Below the pieces are notes generated by a model. That model was not told where the DNA came from and did no database searches. It worked only from the letters and a program-made list of their open reading frames with translations. A stretch of DNA of 64,000 nucleotides from Sphingomonas sp. (GTDB taxonomy: Bacteria > Pseudomonadota > Alphaproteobacteria > Sphingomonadales > Sphingomonadaceae): contig NZ_JANINP010000004.1 of assembly GCF_024508665.1 (NCBI RefSeq), positions 1-64,000 on the forward strand, written 5' to 3'. Position numbers and translations under genes: made by a program. Of the stretch, positions 18,673-28,251 are shown in pieces (within the stretch, counting starts at the first letter, position 1; each line of letters begins with the position of its first letter).

Positions 18673-18713
18673 GTTGCAAAAGACGCAATATTGCAACGCG
18701 GCAAAGACTTTGC
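18673..18713. promoter_or_regulatory. Two inverted repeats in the ispH/hpnM divergent promoter region
   Basis: The first repeat has arms GTTGCAA (18673-18679) and TTGCAAC (18691-18697) separated by 11 bases. The second is GCAAAG-A-CTTTGC (18701-18713). They lie in the 180-base gap between the divergent ispH-hpnH and hpnM-mlaA-like units. Both are AT-richer than the surroundings and could be regulator-binding sites that link the two units, but no known operator was recognised. Confidence 0.4.
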
Positions 18714-18779
18714 GTCCGACAAGGGTGGACGCCTTCGCTCTGGACGGGGTATTGCCCGGGGTCGATCAGGAGTGTTTCG

Positions 18780-19373
18780 ATGCGTATCACTGTCTCCTCC
18801 GCCTTGCTGCTGGCGCTTGCGATCCCTGTCCCAGCCGTCGCCCAGACCGATCCCGCGCGCACCACCGTGCAGGCGCTCGACGATGGTCTGATCACGATCA
18901 TGAAGGCAAAGGGAACGGTGAGGAGCCGCGCGGCGGCGATCGGCCCGGTCATCGACCGCGCCTTCGACTTGCCGCTGATGGCGCGACTCGCGGTCGGACC
19001 CGCCTGGACGACGACTCCGCCGGCCGATCAGCAGGCCCTGGTCGCCGCTTTCCGGCGCATGACGATCTCGCAATATGCGACCAATTTCGACAGCTGGTCG
19101 GGCGAACGCTTCGCGATTGCGCCGCAGATCGATGCGCGGGGCGGCGATAGGTTGGTCCGCACCACACTGGTTACGCCGGGCAAAGCGGACATCCCGATCA
19201 GCTATCGCTTGCGCGCGAGCGGCGGCAGCTGGAAGATCATCGACGTATTCTACCGTAACTCGATCAGCCAGATCGCGACGCGACGGTCCGATTTTGCGGC
19301 CGTTCTGGCCAAAGGCGGCGCCAAGGCGCTGGTAACCCATCTCGATGCCCTGGCGGCGAAGGGCGATTTTTGA
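18780..19373 (+). CDS. hpnM: HpnM, MlaC/Ttg2D-like periplasmic lipid-binding protein
   Basis: The product has 197 residues with a cleavable signal peptide (about 1-22, PVPAVAQ) and belongs to the MlaC/Ttg2D family of periplasmic phospholipid carriers, called HpnM in hopanoid clusters. MlaC proteins ferry lipids between the outer-membrane MlaA complex and the inner membrane; a role in hopanoid or phospholipid traffic is inferred. AGGAG lies seven bases before the ATG. The end overlaps the next gene by TTGA, and that gene encodes an MlaA-like protein, so a carrier and its outer-membrane partner are coupled. Confidence 0.88.
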   Translation: MRITVSSALLLALAIPVPAVAQTDPARTTVQALDDGLITIMKAKGTVRSRAAAIGPVIDRAFDLPLMARLAVGPAWTTTPPADQQALVAAFRRMTISQYATNFDSWSGERFAIAPQIDARGGDRLVRTTLVTPGKADIPISYRLRASGGSWKIIDVFYRNSISQIATRRSDFAAVLAKGGAKALVTHLDALAAKGDF

Positions 19374-20431
19374 CGATCCCGCTTCTCCTTCCGGCGGTGG
19401 CGCTGATCGCCACCCCGGCCCAAGAACAAACGACACCGCCGCCGGCACCACCGGTCGTCGCGCCGGCAACCGCGGCCGGGTCGACGCCTATCGTCGCGCC
19501 GGTCTCGCCCGTTGCTCCGCAACCGCCGATTACCGACTCGTCGCCCTCAAATTCTTCGGCGGCAATCCCCGAGTTTGCGGATCCGCTGTCCGACCCGGAG
19601 TCCGCCAGCGCTGCAACTGGCGGAGAAGCGCCGTTTCGCGCGACAGCGGTCGATCCCAACCGCGCTGATCCGCTGGAAGGATTCAATCGGGCGATGTTCG
19701 GGATTCACCAGGCGCTCGACAAGGCGATCTACCGACCGCTCGCCATGGGTTACCAGCACGTCGTGCCCAAACCTGTGCGATCGGGGTTTCGCAATTTTCT
19801 GAGTAACCTGACCGAGCCGGTCGTGTTCCTGAATTACTTGCTGCAGTTCAAGTTCGGCAAGGCGGCGGAGACGCTGGTGAGGTTCACGGTCAATTCGACC
19901 CTGGGTGTCGGCGGCCTCTTCGACGTCGCGAAGACGAAGGAGTTCAACCTTCCGCACCGCAGCAATAGTTTCGGCGATACGCTGGCCTATTACGGCGTTG
20001 GTCCTGGCCCTTATATCTTTCTGCCGCTGGTCGGTCCGACCACCCTGCGGGACGTTCTGGGCGGACCGCTGGGGGGAGCCGTCCTGCCGGTCGCCGTCGG
20101 TAACCCGTTCAACGATTGGCGCTTTCAGTTTCCGACGGGTGTGATCAACGGCCTCGACCGGCGGGCCGAATCGGACCAGGAATTGCGCGCCTTGTTCGGC
20201 GGTGCCGTCGACCCTTATGCGACCTTGCGGTCGGTCTGGCTTCAGCATCGCGCTGGCGAAGTGAGCGCTTTGCGACACCATCGGATCGAAGCGCCGAGTC
20301 CGTCGGAATTCGACGATCCCCTGCGCGATCCGGGTGCGCCAGCCACGGCCCCGCCCGAATCGGGCACTCCGGAATTGCAGGATCCGATGACCGATCCGGC
20401 CGCACCGGCGCCGGCCGGGGCGCCGCATTGA
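19370..20431 (+). CDS. MlaA/VacJ-family protein with proline-rich flanks and no lipobox cysteine
   Basis: The central part (about residues 97-300, [19 protein letters not shown] onward) is an MlaA/VacJ domain. MlaA forms an outer-membrane channel that removes phospholipids from the outer leaflet. The 353-residue protein starts with a signal-like segment, but no cysteine follows it, so it is not a canonical lipoprotein. The flanks are Pro/Ala-rich and repeat a DP-(L/M)-x-DP motif at about residue 71 (DPLSDP), 319 (DPLRDP) and 338 (DPMTDP). TTG at 19370 overlaps the hpnM stop and has AAGGG before it, so this start is well supported. It is likely the partner of HpnM. Confidence 0.88.
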   Translation: MTIPLLLPAVALIATPAQEQTTPPPAPPVVAPATAAGSTPIVAPVSPVAPQPPITDSSPSNSSAAIPEFADPLSDPESASAATGGEAPFRATAVDPNRADPLEGFNRAMFGIHQALDKAIYRPLAMGYQHVVPKPVRSGFRNFLSNLTEPVVFLNYLLQFKFGKAAETLVRFTVNSTLGVGGLFDVAKTKEFNLPHRSNSFGDTLAYYGVGPGPYIFLPLVGPTTLRDVLGGPLGGAVLPVAVGNPFNDWRFQFPTGVINGLDRRAESDQELRALFGGAVDPYATLRSVWLQHRAGEVSALRHHRIEAPSPSEFDDPLRDPGAPATAPPESGTPELQDPMTDPAAPAPAGAPH

Positions 20432-20540
20432 TTTCGTTCGGAGCCGGTTACCATCCTGCGGGCTTCGGAAAGATGGTCGTTGGCCGCACGATTGTTTCGC
20501 GGCGCTGTTGGGCTAAGTTGGGCGCAGGAGCCGATACCAA

Positions 20541-22469
20541 ATGACCACTTCTTTCGAGACCCCGTTGCTCGACACAGTTTCGACGCCGGCGGATATTCGC
20601 GGACTTGCGCCGGAGCAATTGCGCCAGCTGGCGGACGAGTTGCGTGCGGAGACGATATCGGCGGTGGGGACGACCGGGGGGCATTTGGGCTCGGGGCTGG
20701 GGGTGGTCGAGCTGACGACGGCGATCCATTATGTGTTCGACACGCCTCATGACCGGCTGATCTGGGACGTCGGGCATCAATGCTATCCGCACAAGATCCT
20801 GACCGGGCGGCGCGACCGCATCCGCACTTTGCGCCAGGGGGGAGGGCTATCGGGTTTCACCAAGCGCTCGGAGAGCGAGTACGATCCGTTCGGCGCTGCG
20901 CATAGTTCGACCTCGATCTCGGCGGCGCTGGGCTTTGCCATCGCCAACAAGCTGGCGGGCAGACCCGGCAAGGCGATCGCGGTGATCGGCGACGGCGCGA
21001 TGTCGGCCGGCATGGCCTATGAGGCGATGAACAATGCCGAAGCCGCCGGCAACCGGCTGGTCGTGATCCTCAACGACAACGACATGTCGATCGCGCCGCC
21101 GGTCGGGGGGCTTTCAGCTTATCTCGCGCGGATGGTCAGTTCGAGCGAGTATCTGGGCTTGAGGAGCCTCGCCAAGCGGATCACCGCCAAGGTCTCGAGG
21201 CGTGTCCACAATGCCGCGCAAAAGGCCGAGGAACTGACGCGCGGCTGGGTGACCGGCGGCACGTTGTTCGAGGAGCTGGGCTTCTATTATGTCGGCCCGA
21301 TCGACGGCCACAATCTCGACCATCTGATCCCGGTCCTGGAGAATGTCCGCGACAGCGAGCACGGTCCGATCCTGGTCCATGTCGTGACCAAGAAGGGCAA
21401 GGGCTATGGTCCGGCGGAAGCGGCCGCGGACAAATATCATGGCGTGCAGAAGTTCGACGTCATCACCGGCGCGCAGGCCAAGGCGCCGCCGGGGCCGCCT
21501 GCCTATCAGAACGTGTTCGCCGACCAGCTGATCAAGGATGCGCAGCGCGATCCGACCATCGTCGCGATCACTGCCGCCATGCCCTCTGGCACCGGCGTCG
21601 ACCGCTTCGCCAAGGCGTTCCCCGAGCGGACGTTCGATGTCGGGATTGCCGAGCAGCATGCGGTGACGTTCGCCGCGGGGCTCGCCGCGCAAGGCATGCG
21701 GCCATTCTGCGCGATCTATTCGACCTTCCTGCAGCGCGCCTATGATCAGGTCGTCCACGACGTCGCGATCCAGAACCTGCCCGTGCGCTTTGCGATCGAC
21801 CGTGCCGGCCTGGTCGGTGCCGACGGTGCGACCCATGCCGGCAGCTTCGACGTCACCTATCTCGCGACACTCCCCAATTTCGTCGTGATGGCGGCGGCCG
21901 ACGAGGCCGAGCTGGTGCATATGACGCACACCGCCGCACTTCACGACAGTGGACCGATCGCCGTGCGCTATCCGCGCGGCAACGGGGTCGGGGTCGCGCT
22001 GCCCGAGACGCCTGAGCGGCTCGAGATCGGCAAGGGCCGGATCGTGCGCGAAGGCAAGAAGGTCGCGATCCTGTCGCTCGGCACGCGCCTTCAGGAAGCA
22101 CTCAAGGCCGCCGATGCGCTCGATGCCAAGGGGCTGTCGGCGACGGTCGCCGACCTGCGCTTCGCCAAGCCGCTCGACGAGGAACTGATCCGCCGCCTGC
22201 TCACCACCCACGAGGTCGCGGTGACGATCGAGGAAGGCGCGGTCGGCGGGCTGGGCGCGCATGTCCTGACGCTTGCCAGCGACACCGGACTGATCGATGC
22301 CGGGCTGAAGCTCAGGACGATGCGCCTGCCCGACATCTTCCAGGACCAGGACAAGCCCGAAGTCCAATATGCCCAGGCCGGGCTCGATGCCGACGCCATC
22401 GTCGACACCGTGCTCAAGGCACTGCGCTATAACGATGCAAGCGTGGTGGCAGAGTGCCAGCGCATATGA
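20541..22469 (+). CDS. dxs: 1-deoxy-D-xylulose-5-phosphate synthase
   Basis: Dxs joins pyruvate and glyceraldehyde 3-phosphate in the first step of the MEP pathway, using thiamine diphosphate. The 642-residue length is normal. The thiamine-diphosphate motif [16 protein letters not shown] lies at about residues 152-167, and the second half has the transketolase-type [14 protein letters not shown] around residue 370. AGGAG precedes the ATG. The stop overlaps the DUF2141 gene as ATGA, which in turn is followed by hpnN, so the pathway entry enzyme is transcribed with hopanoid transport. Confidence 0.97.
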   Translation: MTTSFETPLLDTVSTPADIRGLAPEQLRQLADELRAETISAVGTTGGHLGSGLGVVELTTAIHYVFDTPHDRLIWDVGHQCYPHKILTGRRDRIRTLRQGGGLSGFTKRSESEYDPFGAAHSSTSISAALGFAIANKLAGRPGKAIAVIGDGAMSAGMAYEAMNNAEAAGNRLVVILNDNDMSIAPPVGGLSAYLARMVSSSEYLGLRSLAKRITAKVSRRVHNAAQKAEELTRGWVTGGTLFEELGFYYVGPIDGHNLDHLIPVLENVRDSEHGPILVHVVTKKGKGYGPAEAAADKYHGVQKFDVITGAQAKAPPGPPAYQNVFADQLIKDAQRDPTIVAITAAMPSGTGVDRFAKAFPERTFDVGIAEQHAVTFAAGLAAQGMRPFCAIYSTFLQRAYDQVVHDVAIQNLPVRFAIDRAGLVGADGATHAGSFDVTYLATLPNFVVMAAADEAELVHMTHTAALHDSGPIAVRYPRGNGVGVALPETPERLEIGKGRIVREGKKVAILSLGTRLQEALKAADALDAKGLSATVADLRFAKPLDEELIRRLLTTHEVAVTIEEGAVGGLGAHVLTLASDTGLIDAGLKLRTMRLPDIFQDQDKPEVQYAQAGLDADAIVDTVLKALRYNDASVVAECQRI

Positions 22470-22918
22470 GGCGATTGGTGTTGGCTTTACCCGCATTGTT
22501 GTTTTTGGTGGGTGCCGCGGCTCCCCCGCATGGCGTCCTGACGATCGATGTCGGCAATGTCCGCATCGCCAAGGGCAATGTACATGTGGACGTCTGTCCG
22601 GAGGCGCAATTCCTGAAGGACGACTGTCCCTGGTCCGGGAATGCCCGCGCCAAGGTAGGCGATACTCGCGTCACGGTCGCCAACCTGCCGGCGGGACGCT
22701 ACGCGGTGCAGGCCTTTCTCGATGAGAACGGCAATGGCGAGGTCGATCGGGCATTGTTCGGCATCCCCAAGGAGGGTGTCGGCTTTTCGAACGATGCCAA
22801 GATCGGCCTCGGCCCGCCCAAATTTGCCGAGGCGGTGTTCGCATTCGATGGCAGTGCCCGGACTATCCGTTTGAACCTGCGCTATTTCCTGGGCGCAAAG
22901 GGCCCGTCGGCGCGCTGA
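22466..22918 (+). CDS. DUF2141 exported protein between dxs and hpnN
   Basis: The product has 150 residues with a signal peptide (about residues 1-20) and a DUF2141-type beta-rich domain: [38 protein letters not shown] is the typical core, in which the DENGNG stretch looks like a small calcium-binding-type or turn motif. The function of the family is unknown. The start ATG at 22466 overlaps the dxs stop, and hpnN begins two bases after this gene stops, so it is an integral member of the operon. Two cysteines ([13 protein letters not shown]) could form a disulfide. Confidence 0.82.
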   Translation: MRRLVLALPALLFLVGAAAPPHGVLTIDVGNVRIAKGNVHVDVCPEAQFLKDDCPWSGNARAKVGDTRVTVANLPAGRYAVQAFLDENGNGEVDRALFGIPKEGVGFSNDAKIGLGPPKFAEAVFAFDGSARTIRLNLRYFLGAKGPSAR

Positions 22919-22920
22919 TC

Positions 22921-25512
22921 GTGCGATCGCCGGTCACGCCCATCGTCGCGGCTAGCGTACGCCGTCCGTGGCTGACGGTCATCCTCGTGCTGGTACTGGC
23001 CGCGCTCGCGCTGTCGGTCACGGTCAACCGTTTCGCGATGACCACCGACACCGCCGAACTGATCTCCCCCAATGTCGAATGGCGCCAGCGCGAACGGGCG
23101 ATGGAGCAGGCGTTCCCGCAATTGCGCGACGTGATGCTGGTGATGGTCGACGGCGACACGCCCGAGCTAGCCGAGGATGGCGCGGCGCGGCTCGCCGCTC
23201 GGCTCGCCGCCGACAAGGCGCATTTCCGGCTGGTCACCCGGCCCGACGGCGGCGACTTCCTGGGACGCGAAGGTCTGTTGTTCGGCTCCGAACAGGATGT
23301 GCGCGATACCACGGCGGCGCTGGTCGAAGCGCAGCCGATGCTCGGGCCGCTTGCCGCCGATCCGAGTCTGCGCGGTGTCGCGGGCGCCTTGTCGACCATT
23401 GCAGACGGGGTCCAGGCAGGTCAGGTCACGTTCGACCGGATCGACAAGCCGGTTCGCGCGCTTGGCGACGCCGCCGACGGCGTGCTGGCCGGAAAGCCGA
23501 GGCCGTTTTCCTGGCAGGCTCTGTTCGCGAGCGGCAAAGGGGCGTTGGCACCACCGAAGCGGCGGCTGATCCTCGCCCAGCCGATACTGGATCATAGCGC
23601 GCTGATGTCGGGCGAAGCGGCCAGCGACGCCGTTCGGTCGGCCGCCGCCGCGCTCGGGCTCGATGCCGCGCATGGCATACGGGTGCAACTGACCGGCGAG
23701 GTACCCTTGGCCGACGAGGAGTTCGGTACGCTCCAGGAAAATATCGGTCTGGTCGGGCTGGTGATGTTCGCGGCGATGCTGCTCACTTTGTGGTTCGCGA
23801 CGCGATCGGTGCGCCTGGTCGCCGCGATCCTGACGACGATCGTCCTTGGCCTTCTCGTCACCATGGCGGCGGGGCTGCTCGCCGTCGGCCGCTTCAATCT
23901 GATCTCGGTCGCCTTCATTCCTCTCTTCGTCGGCCTGGGAGTCGATTTCAGCATCCAGATCTGTGTCCGCTATAATGCCGAGCGCGCTGATGGCGCGCCG
24001 TCCGATGCGGCGCTTCGCCAGGCGGCGACCGCGCTCGGCGCTCCGCTGACCTTGGCGGCAGGCGCAATCTTCCTGGGCTTCGGCGCGTTCCTGCCGACCG
24101 CTTACGTCGGCATCGCCGAACTGGGCGTGATTGCCGGCCTGGGCATGATCGTGGCGCTTGCTCTGAGCGTTACCTTGCTGCCGGCGTTGGTGATGCTGTT
24201 TCGGCCCGGGCAGCCGCGCGGCGACGTGGGATTCGCCGCGCTCGCACCGGTCGACGTGTGGCTCGAACGCAAGCGCGCCCTGGTGCTATGGGGATTTGCG
24301 ATCGCGCTTGTGGCCAGTATCGCCATCCTTCCTTGGGTGAGCTTCGACTTCAACCCGCTCCATCTGCGCAACCCCGACGCGCCGGCAATGCGGGCATTGG
24401 CCGATTTGACGCGCGACCCGGACCGCACGCCGAACACGATCGACGTGCTGGCCGCCAATCCGACCGAGGCGCGGATGATCGCCCGGAAGCTCTCGCGTTT
24501 GCCCGAGGTCTCGCGCGTGATCTCGCTCGACAGCTTCGTACCCGAAGATCAGCAGGCCAAGCTGCCGATCATCCAGGATGCGGCCTTGTTGCTCGATGTG
24601 ACGATCAATCCGCTCGATATCGCGGCGCAGCCGACGGATGCCGACCTGGTCGCATCGCTCTCGCAGAGCGCGGCCAAGCTGCGCACTGTCGCCGGGAACC
24701 GTCAGCAACCCGGCGCACGCGACATCTTGCGGCTCGCGACGTTGTTCGACCGGCTGGCCAAAAGCTCGCCTCAAAAACGCGCCGAAATGGATGCCGCGGT
24801 GTCCCAGCCGCTTAACGTGATGCTCGGCCAAGTTCGGCTTGCCTTACAGGCGACGCCGGTCACTCGCACCGATCTGCCGGCGGAATTGGCCCGCGACTGG
24901 ATCACGCCAGACGGGCGCGTACGGCTCCAGGTGTTTCCGAGCGGCAACAGCAACGACAATGACGTGATCCGGCGCTTCCGGACCGCGGTCGCCGGCGTGA
25001 CGCCCGCAATATCTGGCTTGCCGGTCGCGACCCAGGCAGCGGCCAACACCGTGGCTGGCGCTTTTGTCCAGGCGGGCGTTCTTGCCTTCCTGTTGGTCAG
25101 CGCGCTGCTGTTCGTGGTGCTGCGCAACTTGCGCGAGGTGGCGTTCACGCTGGCACCGGTCGTGCTGTCGATCTTCCTGACATTGGGCAGCTGCGTGCTG
25201 ATCCGACAGCCGATCAACTTCGCCAACATCATCGCCTTCCCGTTATTGTTCGGGGTCGGCGTGGCTTTCCATATCTATTTCGTGATGGCGTGGCGGGCAG
25301 GGGCGACGGGACTGCTCCAGTCCAGTCTGGCTCGCGCCGTGATGTTTAGCGCGCTCGCCACCGGCACCGCGTTCGGCAGCCTCTGGCTGTCGCATCACCC
25401 CGGTACGGCAAGCATGGGCGAGATCCTGATGATCTCGTTGATCTGGACGTTGATCTGCGCCTTGATCTTCGAGCCTGCATTGCTGGGGCCGCCACGGCGC
25501 GAGCGGCCTTGA
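22921..25512 (+). CDS. hpnN: Hopanoid transporter HpnN, RND/MMPL family
   Basis: HpnN is an RND-superfamily protein that moves hopanoids from the inner to the outer membrane in hopanoid producers. The 863-residue product has the expected two-fold layout: a membrane helix at about 15-35, a large periplasmic loop, a membrane helix block at about 275-430, a second loop and a second helix block at about 710-855. Conserved polar residues in the helix block (FIPLFVGLGVDFSIQ) match the family. The start is GTG at 22921, two bases after the DUF2141 stop and without a strong ribosome-binding site. Confidence 0.93.
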   Translation: MRSPVTPIVAASVRRPWLTVILVLVLAALALSVTVNRFAMTTDTAELISPNVEWRQRERAMEQAFPQLRDVMLVMVDGDTPELAEDGAARLAARLAADKAHFRLVTRPDGGDFLGREGLLFGSEQDVRDTTAALVEAQPMLGPLAADPSLRGVAGALSTIADGVQAGQVTFDRIDKPVRALGDAADGVLAGKPRPFSWQALFASGKGALAPPKRRLILAQPILDHSALMSGEAASDAVRSAAAALGLDAAHGIRVQLTGEVPLADEEFGTLQENIGLVGLVMFAAMLLTLWFATRSVRLVAAILTTIVLGLLVTMAAGLLAVGRFNLISVAFIPLFVGLGVDFSIQICVRYNAERADGAPSDAALRQAATALGAPLTLAAGAIFLGFGAFLPTAYVGIAELGVIAGLGMIVALALSVTLLPALVMLFRPGQPRGDVGFAALAPVDVWLERKRALVLWGFAIALVASIAILPWVSFDFNPLHLRNPDAPAMRALADLTRDPDRTPNTIDVLAANPTEARMIARKLSRLPEVSRVISLDSFVPEDQQAKLPIIQDAALLLDVTINPLDIAAQPTDADLVASLSQSAAKLRTVAGNRQQPGARDILRLATLFDRLAKSSPQKRAEMDAAVSQPLNVMLGQVRLALQATPVTRTDLPAELARDWITPDGRVRLQVFPSGNSNDNDVIRRFRTAVAGVTPAISGLPVATQAAANTVAGAFVQAGVLAFLLVSALLFVVLRNLREVAFTLAPVVLSIFLTLGSCVLIRQPINFANIIAFPLLFGVGVAFHIYFVMAWRAGATGLLQSSLARAVMFSALATGTAFGSLWLSHHPGTASMGEILMISLIWTLICALIFEPALLGPPRRERP

Positions 25513-25600
25513 CCGGCGCCGGCCGATCCCGACGCCGTGGCGCCAATTTCGGCAGTCCGTCGCTCCGCATCGCCGCAAGGCGATGACGGAACGGTTGGGG

Positions 25601-26509
25601 TCAGCGGTTTTCGCTGGGCGATGGCGCATGGATCTCCGCGATATATCCGCCGGGAAACCGCACGATCGCGGATTGCCGGCCTTGTTCGGCATGCGCGGAC
25701 ACAAGCGTTTCAACTCCGGCTGCCGACGCCTTTGCAAGCGTCGCCAGAAGGTCTGAAACGCCATATCCCGTCACTTCACGGCCGTATGGCCAAGGCAGCG
25801 CGCCGTTGCTGACCAGCACCGCCATATCGCCATAACCCGAGCTGAGGCGAATGCGGCGATAGGTCTTGCCGGGTTCGCCGATCTCGATGCCGGGCGCTTG
25901 CTTGTTGTCGGCGACGATATGGCCGCGCGAAAACGCCAGCCAGCTTCGGACAAAAGCATCGGCTGAATCCGGCGTCAGATAGATGCGGTTCTCGGGAATG
26001 GTGGCGAGCGGCGCATAATTGGGTTTCACGGTGTGCACATAGAATTGCATGTTCACGCCGCCCGGCCATTGCACCAGCACATCGCGCCCGATCGGATCGG
26101 GAAAGGTGTCGACCAGCCGAGTTGCTCGAGCCTCGCGCGCGGCGGCGACCGCTCGATCGATATCCGTTACGAGATAGCCGGTGCGTTCGGCTCCGAACGG
26201 ATAGGGTATCGGTGTGGTGAAGCCGAAGACGGACACGATCCCGGCCGGCGTCAGCACGACCTGAGACATGGTCTGACTTGGCGTCGGGGTGACCTGGAAT
26301 ACGCCTTTCTTGCTGGTCGTGCCGCCGAAGGTCGCGACGAAACTCGCGACGAATTTGTCGAAATCTTCTGCTGCGACATAGACATGAGTCGAATCGTATT
26401 GCGGTCCAACCGAGAAATCGGTTGCCGGCGCTTCCTTCGAGGAGGCGGGCGGGAACTGTGTTGGCATGCTTAGCGTCATGACAGCAATGATGAGGGGCAG
26501 GCGCTTCAT
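25601..26509 (-). CDS. Exported two-module VOC (glyoxalase-like) protein
   Basis: The product has 302 residues with an N-terminal signal sequence. Two related halves (about 35-160 and 175-300) each look like a vicinal-oxygen-chelate module: both have an aromatic-rich opening strand, a GYLVTDIDRAVAAAREA / GYGVSDLLATLAKASAA helix and an ending WPGGVNMQF / FPGGYIAEI strand. This points to an internal duplication. Glyoxalase-type chemistry is usual for the fold, but the substrate and metal residues cannot be fixed from this. GGAGAG precedes the ATG at 26509; the earlier ATG at 26608 is rejected. It is the last gene of a leftward block after the hydrolase and pirin genes. Confidence 0.65.
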   Translation of the reverse strand: MKRLPLIIAVMTLSMPTQFPPASSKEAPATDFSVGPQYDSTHVYVAAEDFDKFVASFVATFGGTTSKKGVFQVTPTPSQTMSQVVLTPAGIVSVFGFTTPIPYPFGAERTGYLVTDIDRAVAAAREARATRLVDTFPDPIGRDVLVQWPGGVNMQFYVHTVKPNYAPLATIPENRIYLTPDSADAFVRSWLAFSRGHIVADNKQAPGIEIGEPGKTYRRIRLSSGYGDMAVLVSNGALPWPYGREVTGYGVSDLLATLAKASAAGVETLVSAHAEQGRQSAIVRFPGGYIAEIHAPSPSENR

Positions 26510-26561
26510 CTCGACTCTCCTATGAAAGGACGCGCAGGTGGTTGCCTGCGCGCCATTTTCC

Positions 26562-27389
26562 TCAGCCCTTGATGAAGGCGAACAAATCGGCGTTGATCCG
26601 ATCGGCATTGGTGGTCGGCATGCCGTGCGGATAGCCGGGATAGGATTTCAGAACGGCGCCTGGGATCAGCTTGGCTGATAGCGGGCCGGCGTTGGCATAG
26701 GGTACCACCTGGTCATCTTCGCCGTGCATCACGAGGGTCGGGACGGCGATCTTCTTCAAATCCTCGGTAAAGTCGGTCTCGGAGAAGGCGGCGATGCCGA
26801 GATAGTGCGCGATCGCACCGCCCATCATCCCTTGACGCCACCAATTCTGACGAACGCCTTCCTTCACCTCGGCACCGTCGCGGTTATAGCCATAAAAGGG
26901 CATGGTGAAGTCCATGTAGAATTGCGCGCGATTGTTGGCGGTTTGTTCACGCACGCCGTCAAACACCTCGATCGGCAAGCCGCCCGGATTGGCCTCAGTT
27001 TTGACCATGTGTGGCGCTACGGCGCTGATCAGCACTGCTTTGGCGACGCGGCCAGGCTTGGCCCGGGTGACGTAGCGCGCCACTTCGCCGCCACCCGTCG
27101 AGTGGCCAATATGGATCGCGTTCTTCAGATCGAGTGCGTCGATCAGGGCAATCACATCGGCGACATAGGTGTCCATGTCATGCCCCGTCGCCGACTGAGT
27201 CGAGCGGCCGTGGCCGCGCCGGTCGTGAGCGATGACCCGATAGCCCTTGTTCAGGAAGAACATCATCTGCCCGTCCCAATCGTCCGAGCTCAGCGGCCAG
27301 CCATGGTGGAAGACGATCGGTTGTGCGTCCTTGGGACCCCAGTCCTTGTAGAAGATCTCGGTGCCGTCCTGAGTGGTGATCGTGGTCAT
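26562..27389 (-). CDS. Alpha/beta hydrolase, non-heme chloroperoxidase type
   Basis: The product has 275 residues with the alpha/beta hydrolase fold of the cofactor-free haloperoxidase and arylesterase group. The oxyanion motif [11 protein letters not shown] is followed by the nucleophile elbow [12 protein letters not shown] (Ser in GHSTGG), the acid in [10 protein letters not shown] and the His in GYPHGM. These enzymes hydrolyse esters and can form peracids. GGGAG lies eight bases before the ATG at 27389; the longer frame extending into the pirin gene is rejected. Neighbours are the VOC protein and pirin, a set often seen together in oxidative or xenobiotic stress blocks. Confidence 0.9.
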   Translation of the reverse strand: MTTITTQDGTEIFYKDWGPKDAQPIVFHHGWPLSSDDWDGQMMFFLNKGYRVIAHDRRGHGRSTQSATGHDMDTYVADVIALIDALDLKNAIHIGHSTGGGEVARYVTRAKPGRVAKAVLISAVAPHMVKTEANPGGLPIEVFDGVREQTANNRAQFYMDFTMPFYGYNRDGAEVKEGVRQNWWRQGMMGGAIAHYLGIAAFSETDFTEDLKKIAVPTLVMHGEDDQVVPYANAGPLSAKLIPGAVLKSYPGYPHGMPTTNADRINADLFAFIKG

Positions 27390-27447
27390 GGAATGTCTCC
27401 CTTTGTGTCGATGGTCGGTGTTGGGGATAAGCAGCGCGAAAGATTGC

Positions 27448-28146
27448 TCAGGCAGCGTCGACGAGCACGAGTTCGGCGTCGTCGATCGCGGTGACGCGCA
27501 GGACGGGTTCGTCGGCGATCGCTGCGCCGTCGCGGGCTTCCAACCGGATACCGTTGATTTCGACCGTGCCGCTGGCAGGGACGAGGTAGCCGTGGCGATC
27601 GGCACCCAACGGATATTCGGCGGTTTCACCGGCTTTCAGGGTCGCGCCGACGATACGGGCATCGGTGCGGATCGGCAGCGCATCGCCATCATCGGCAAAG
27701 CCGCTGGCCAGCGTGACGAAATGGCCGGAGCGTTCCCCCTTGGGGAAGGGCTTGGCACCCCAGGACGGCGTCCCGCCGCGAGTCTTGGGCTCGATCCAGA
27801 TCTGGAAGATCTTGGTCGTGTCCTGCTCCCGGTTATATTCCGAATGACGTACGCCTGACCCGGCGCTCATCACCTGGACGTCGCCAGCTTCGGTTCGGCC
27901 GATATTGCCCAGACTGTCCTGGTGTGTGATCGCGCCTTCGCGGACATAAGTGATGATCTCCATGTCGGCGTGACCGTGCGGCGGAAAGCCGGTGCCGGCG
28001 GCGATCGTATCGTCGTTCCACACCCGGATCGGACCCCAGCCCATCCGATTGGGATCGTAGTAACTGGCGAAAGAGAAATGGTGCCGGGCATCGAGCCAAC
28101 CGTGATTGGCACTGCCGAGTTCGGCGAAGGGGCGGCGTTCGATCAT
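27448..28146 (-). CDS. Pirin-family cupin protein (YhhW-like quercetinase type)
   Basis: The product has 232 residues with a double-cupin pirin fold. Metal-ligand motifs are seen in [14 protein letters not shown] (two His) and VRHSEYN (His and Glu, about residues 101-105). Bacterial pirins of this type have quercetin-dioxygenase activity in vitro, though their cell role is often unclear. The gene starts at 28146, divergent from the LysR gene with about 100 bases between, so the regulator probably controls it and the downstream hydrolase. Confidence 0.92.
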   Translation of the reverse strand: MIERRPFAELGSANHGWLDARHHFSFASYYDPNRMGWGPIRVWNDDTIAAGTGFPPHGHADMEIITYVREGAITHQDSLGNIGRTEAGDVQVMSAGSGVRHSEYNREQDTTKIFQIWIEPKTRGGTPSWGAKPFPKGERSGHFVTLASGFADDGDALPIRTDARIVGATLKAGETAEYPLGADRHGYLVPASGTVEINGIRLEARDGAAIADEPVLRVTAIDDAELVLVDAA

Positions 28147-28251
28147 TGTCTGTCTCCGGCGGAAAGGCGCGGTTGCCTTCCCGATGACTTGAAGATGCGG
28201 CGAGATTGGACTTGACGAAATAGAAACGTTGGCATCACGTCATTGCCGAAA

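Noticed and set aside
18588..19469. An N-terminal extension of ispH by about 290 codons
   Set aside because: The extension overlaps the divergent hpnM gene and has Arg/Pro-rich shadow composition; the family start is at about 18587.
21114..22496. A minus-strand open frame of 460 codons antisense to dxs
   Set aside because: The plus strand encodes a complete Dxs. The antisense frame has no domain, ribosome-binding site or neighbour logic.
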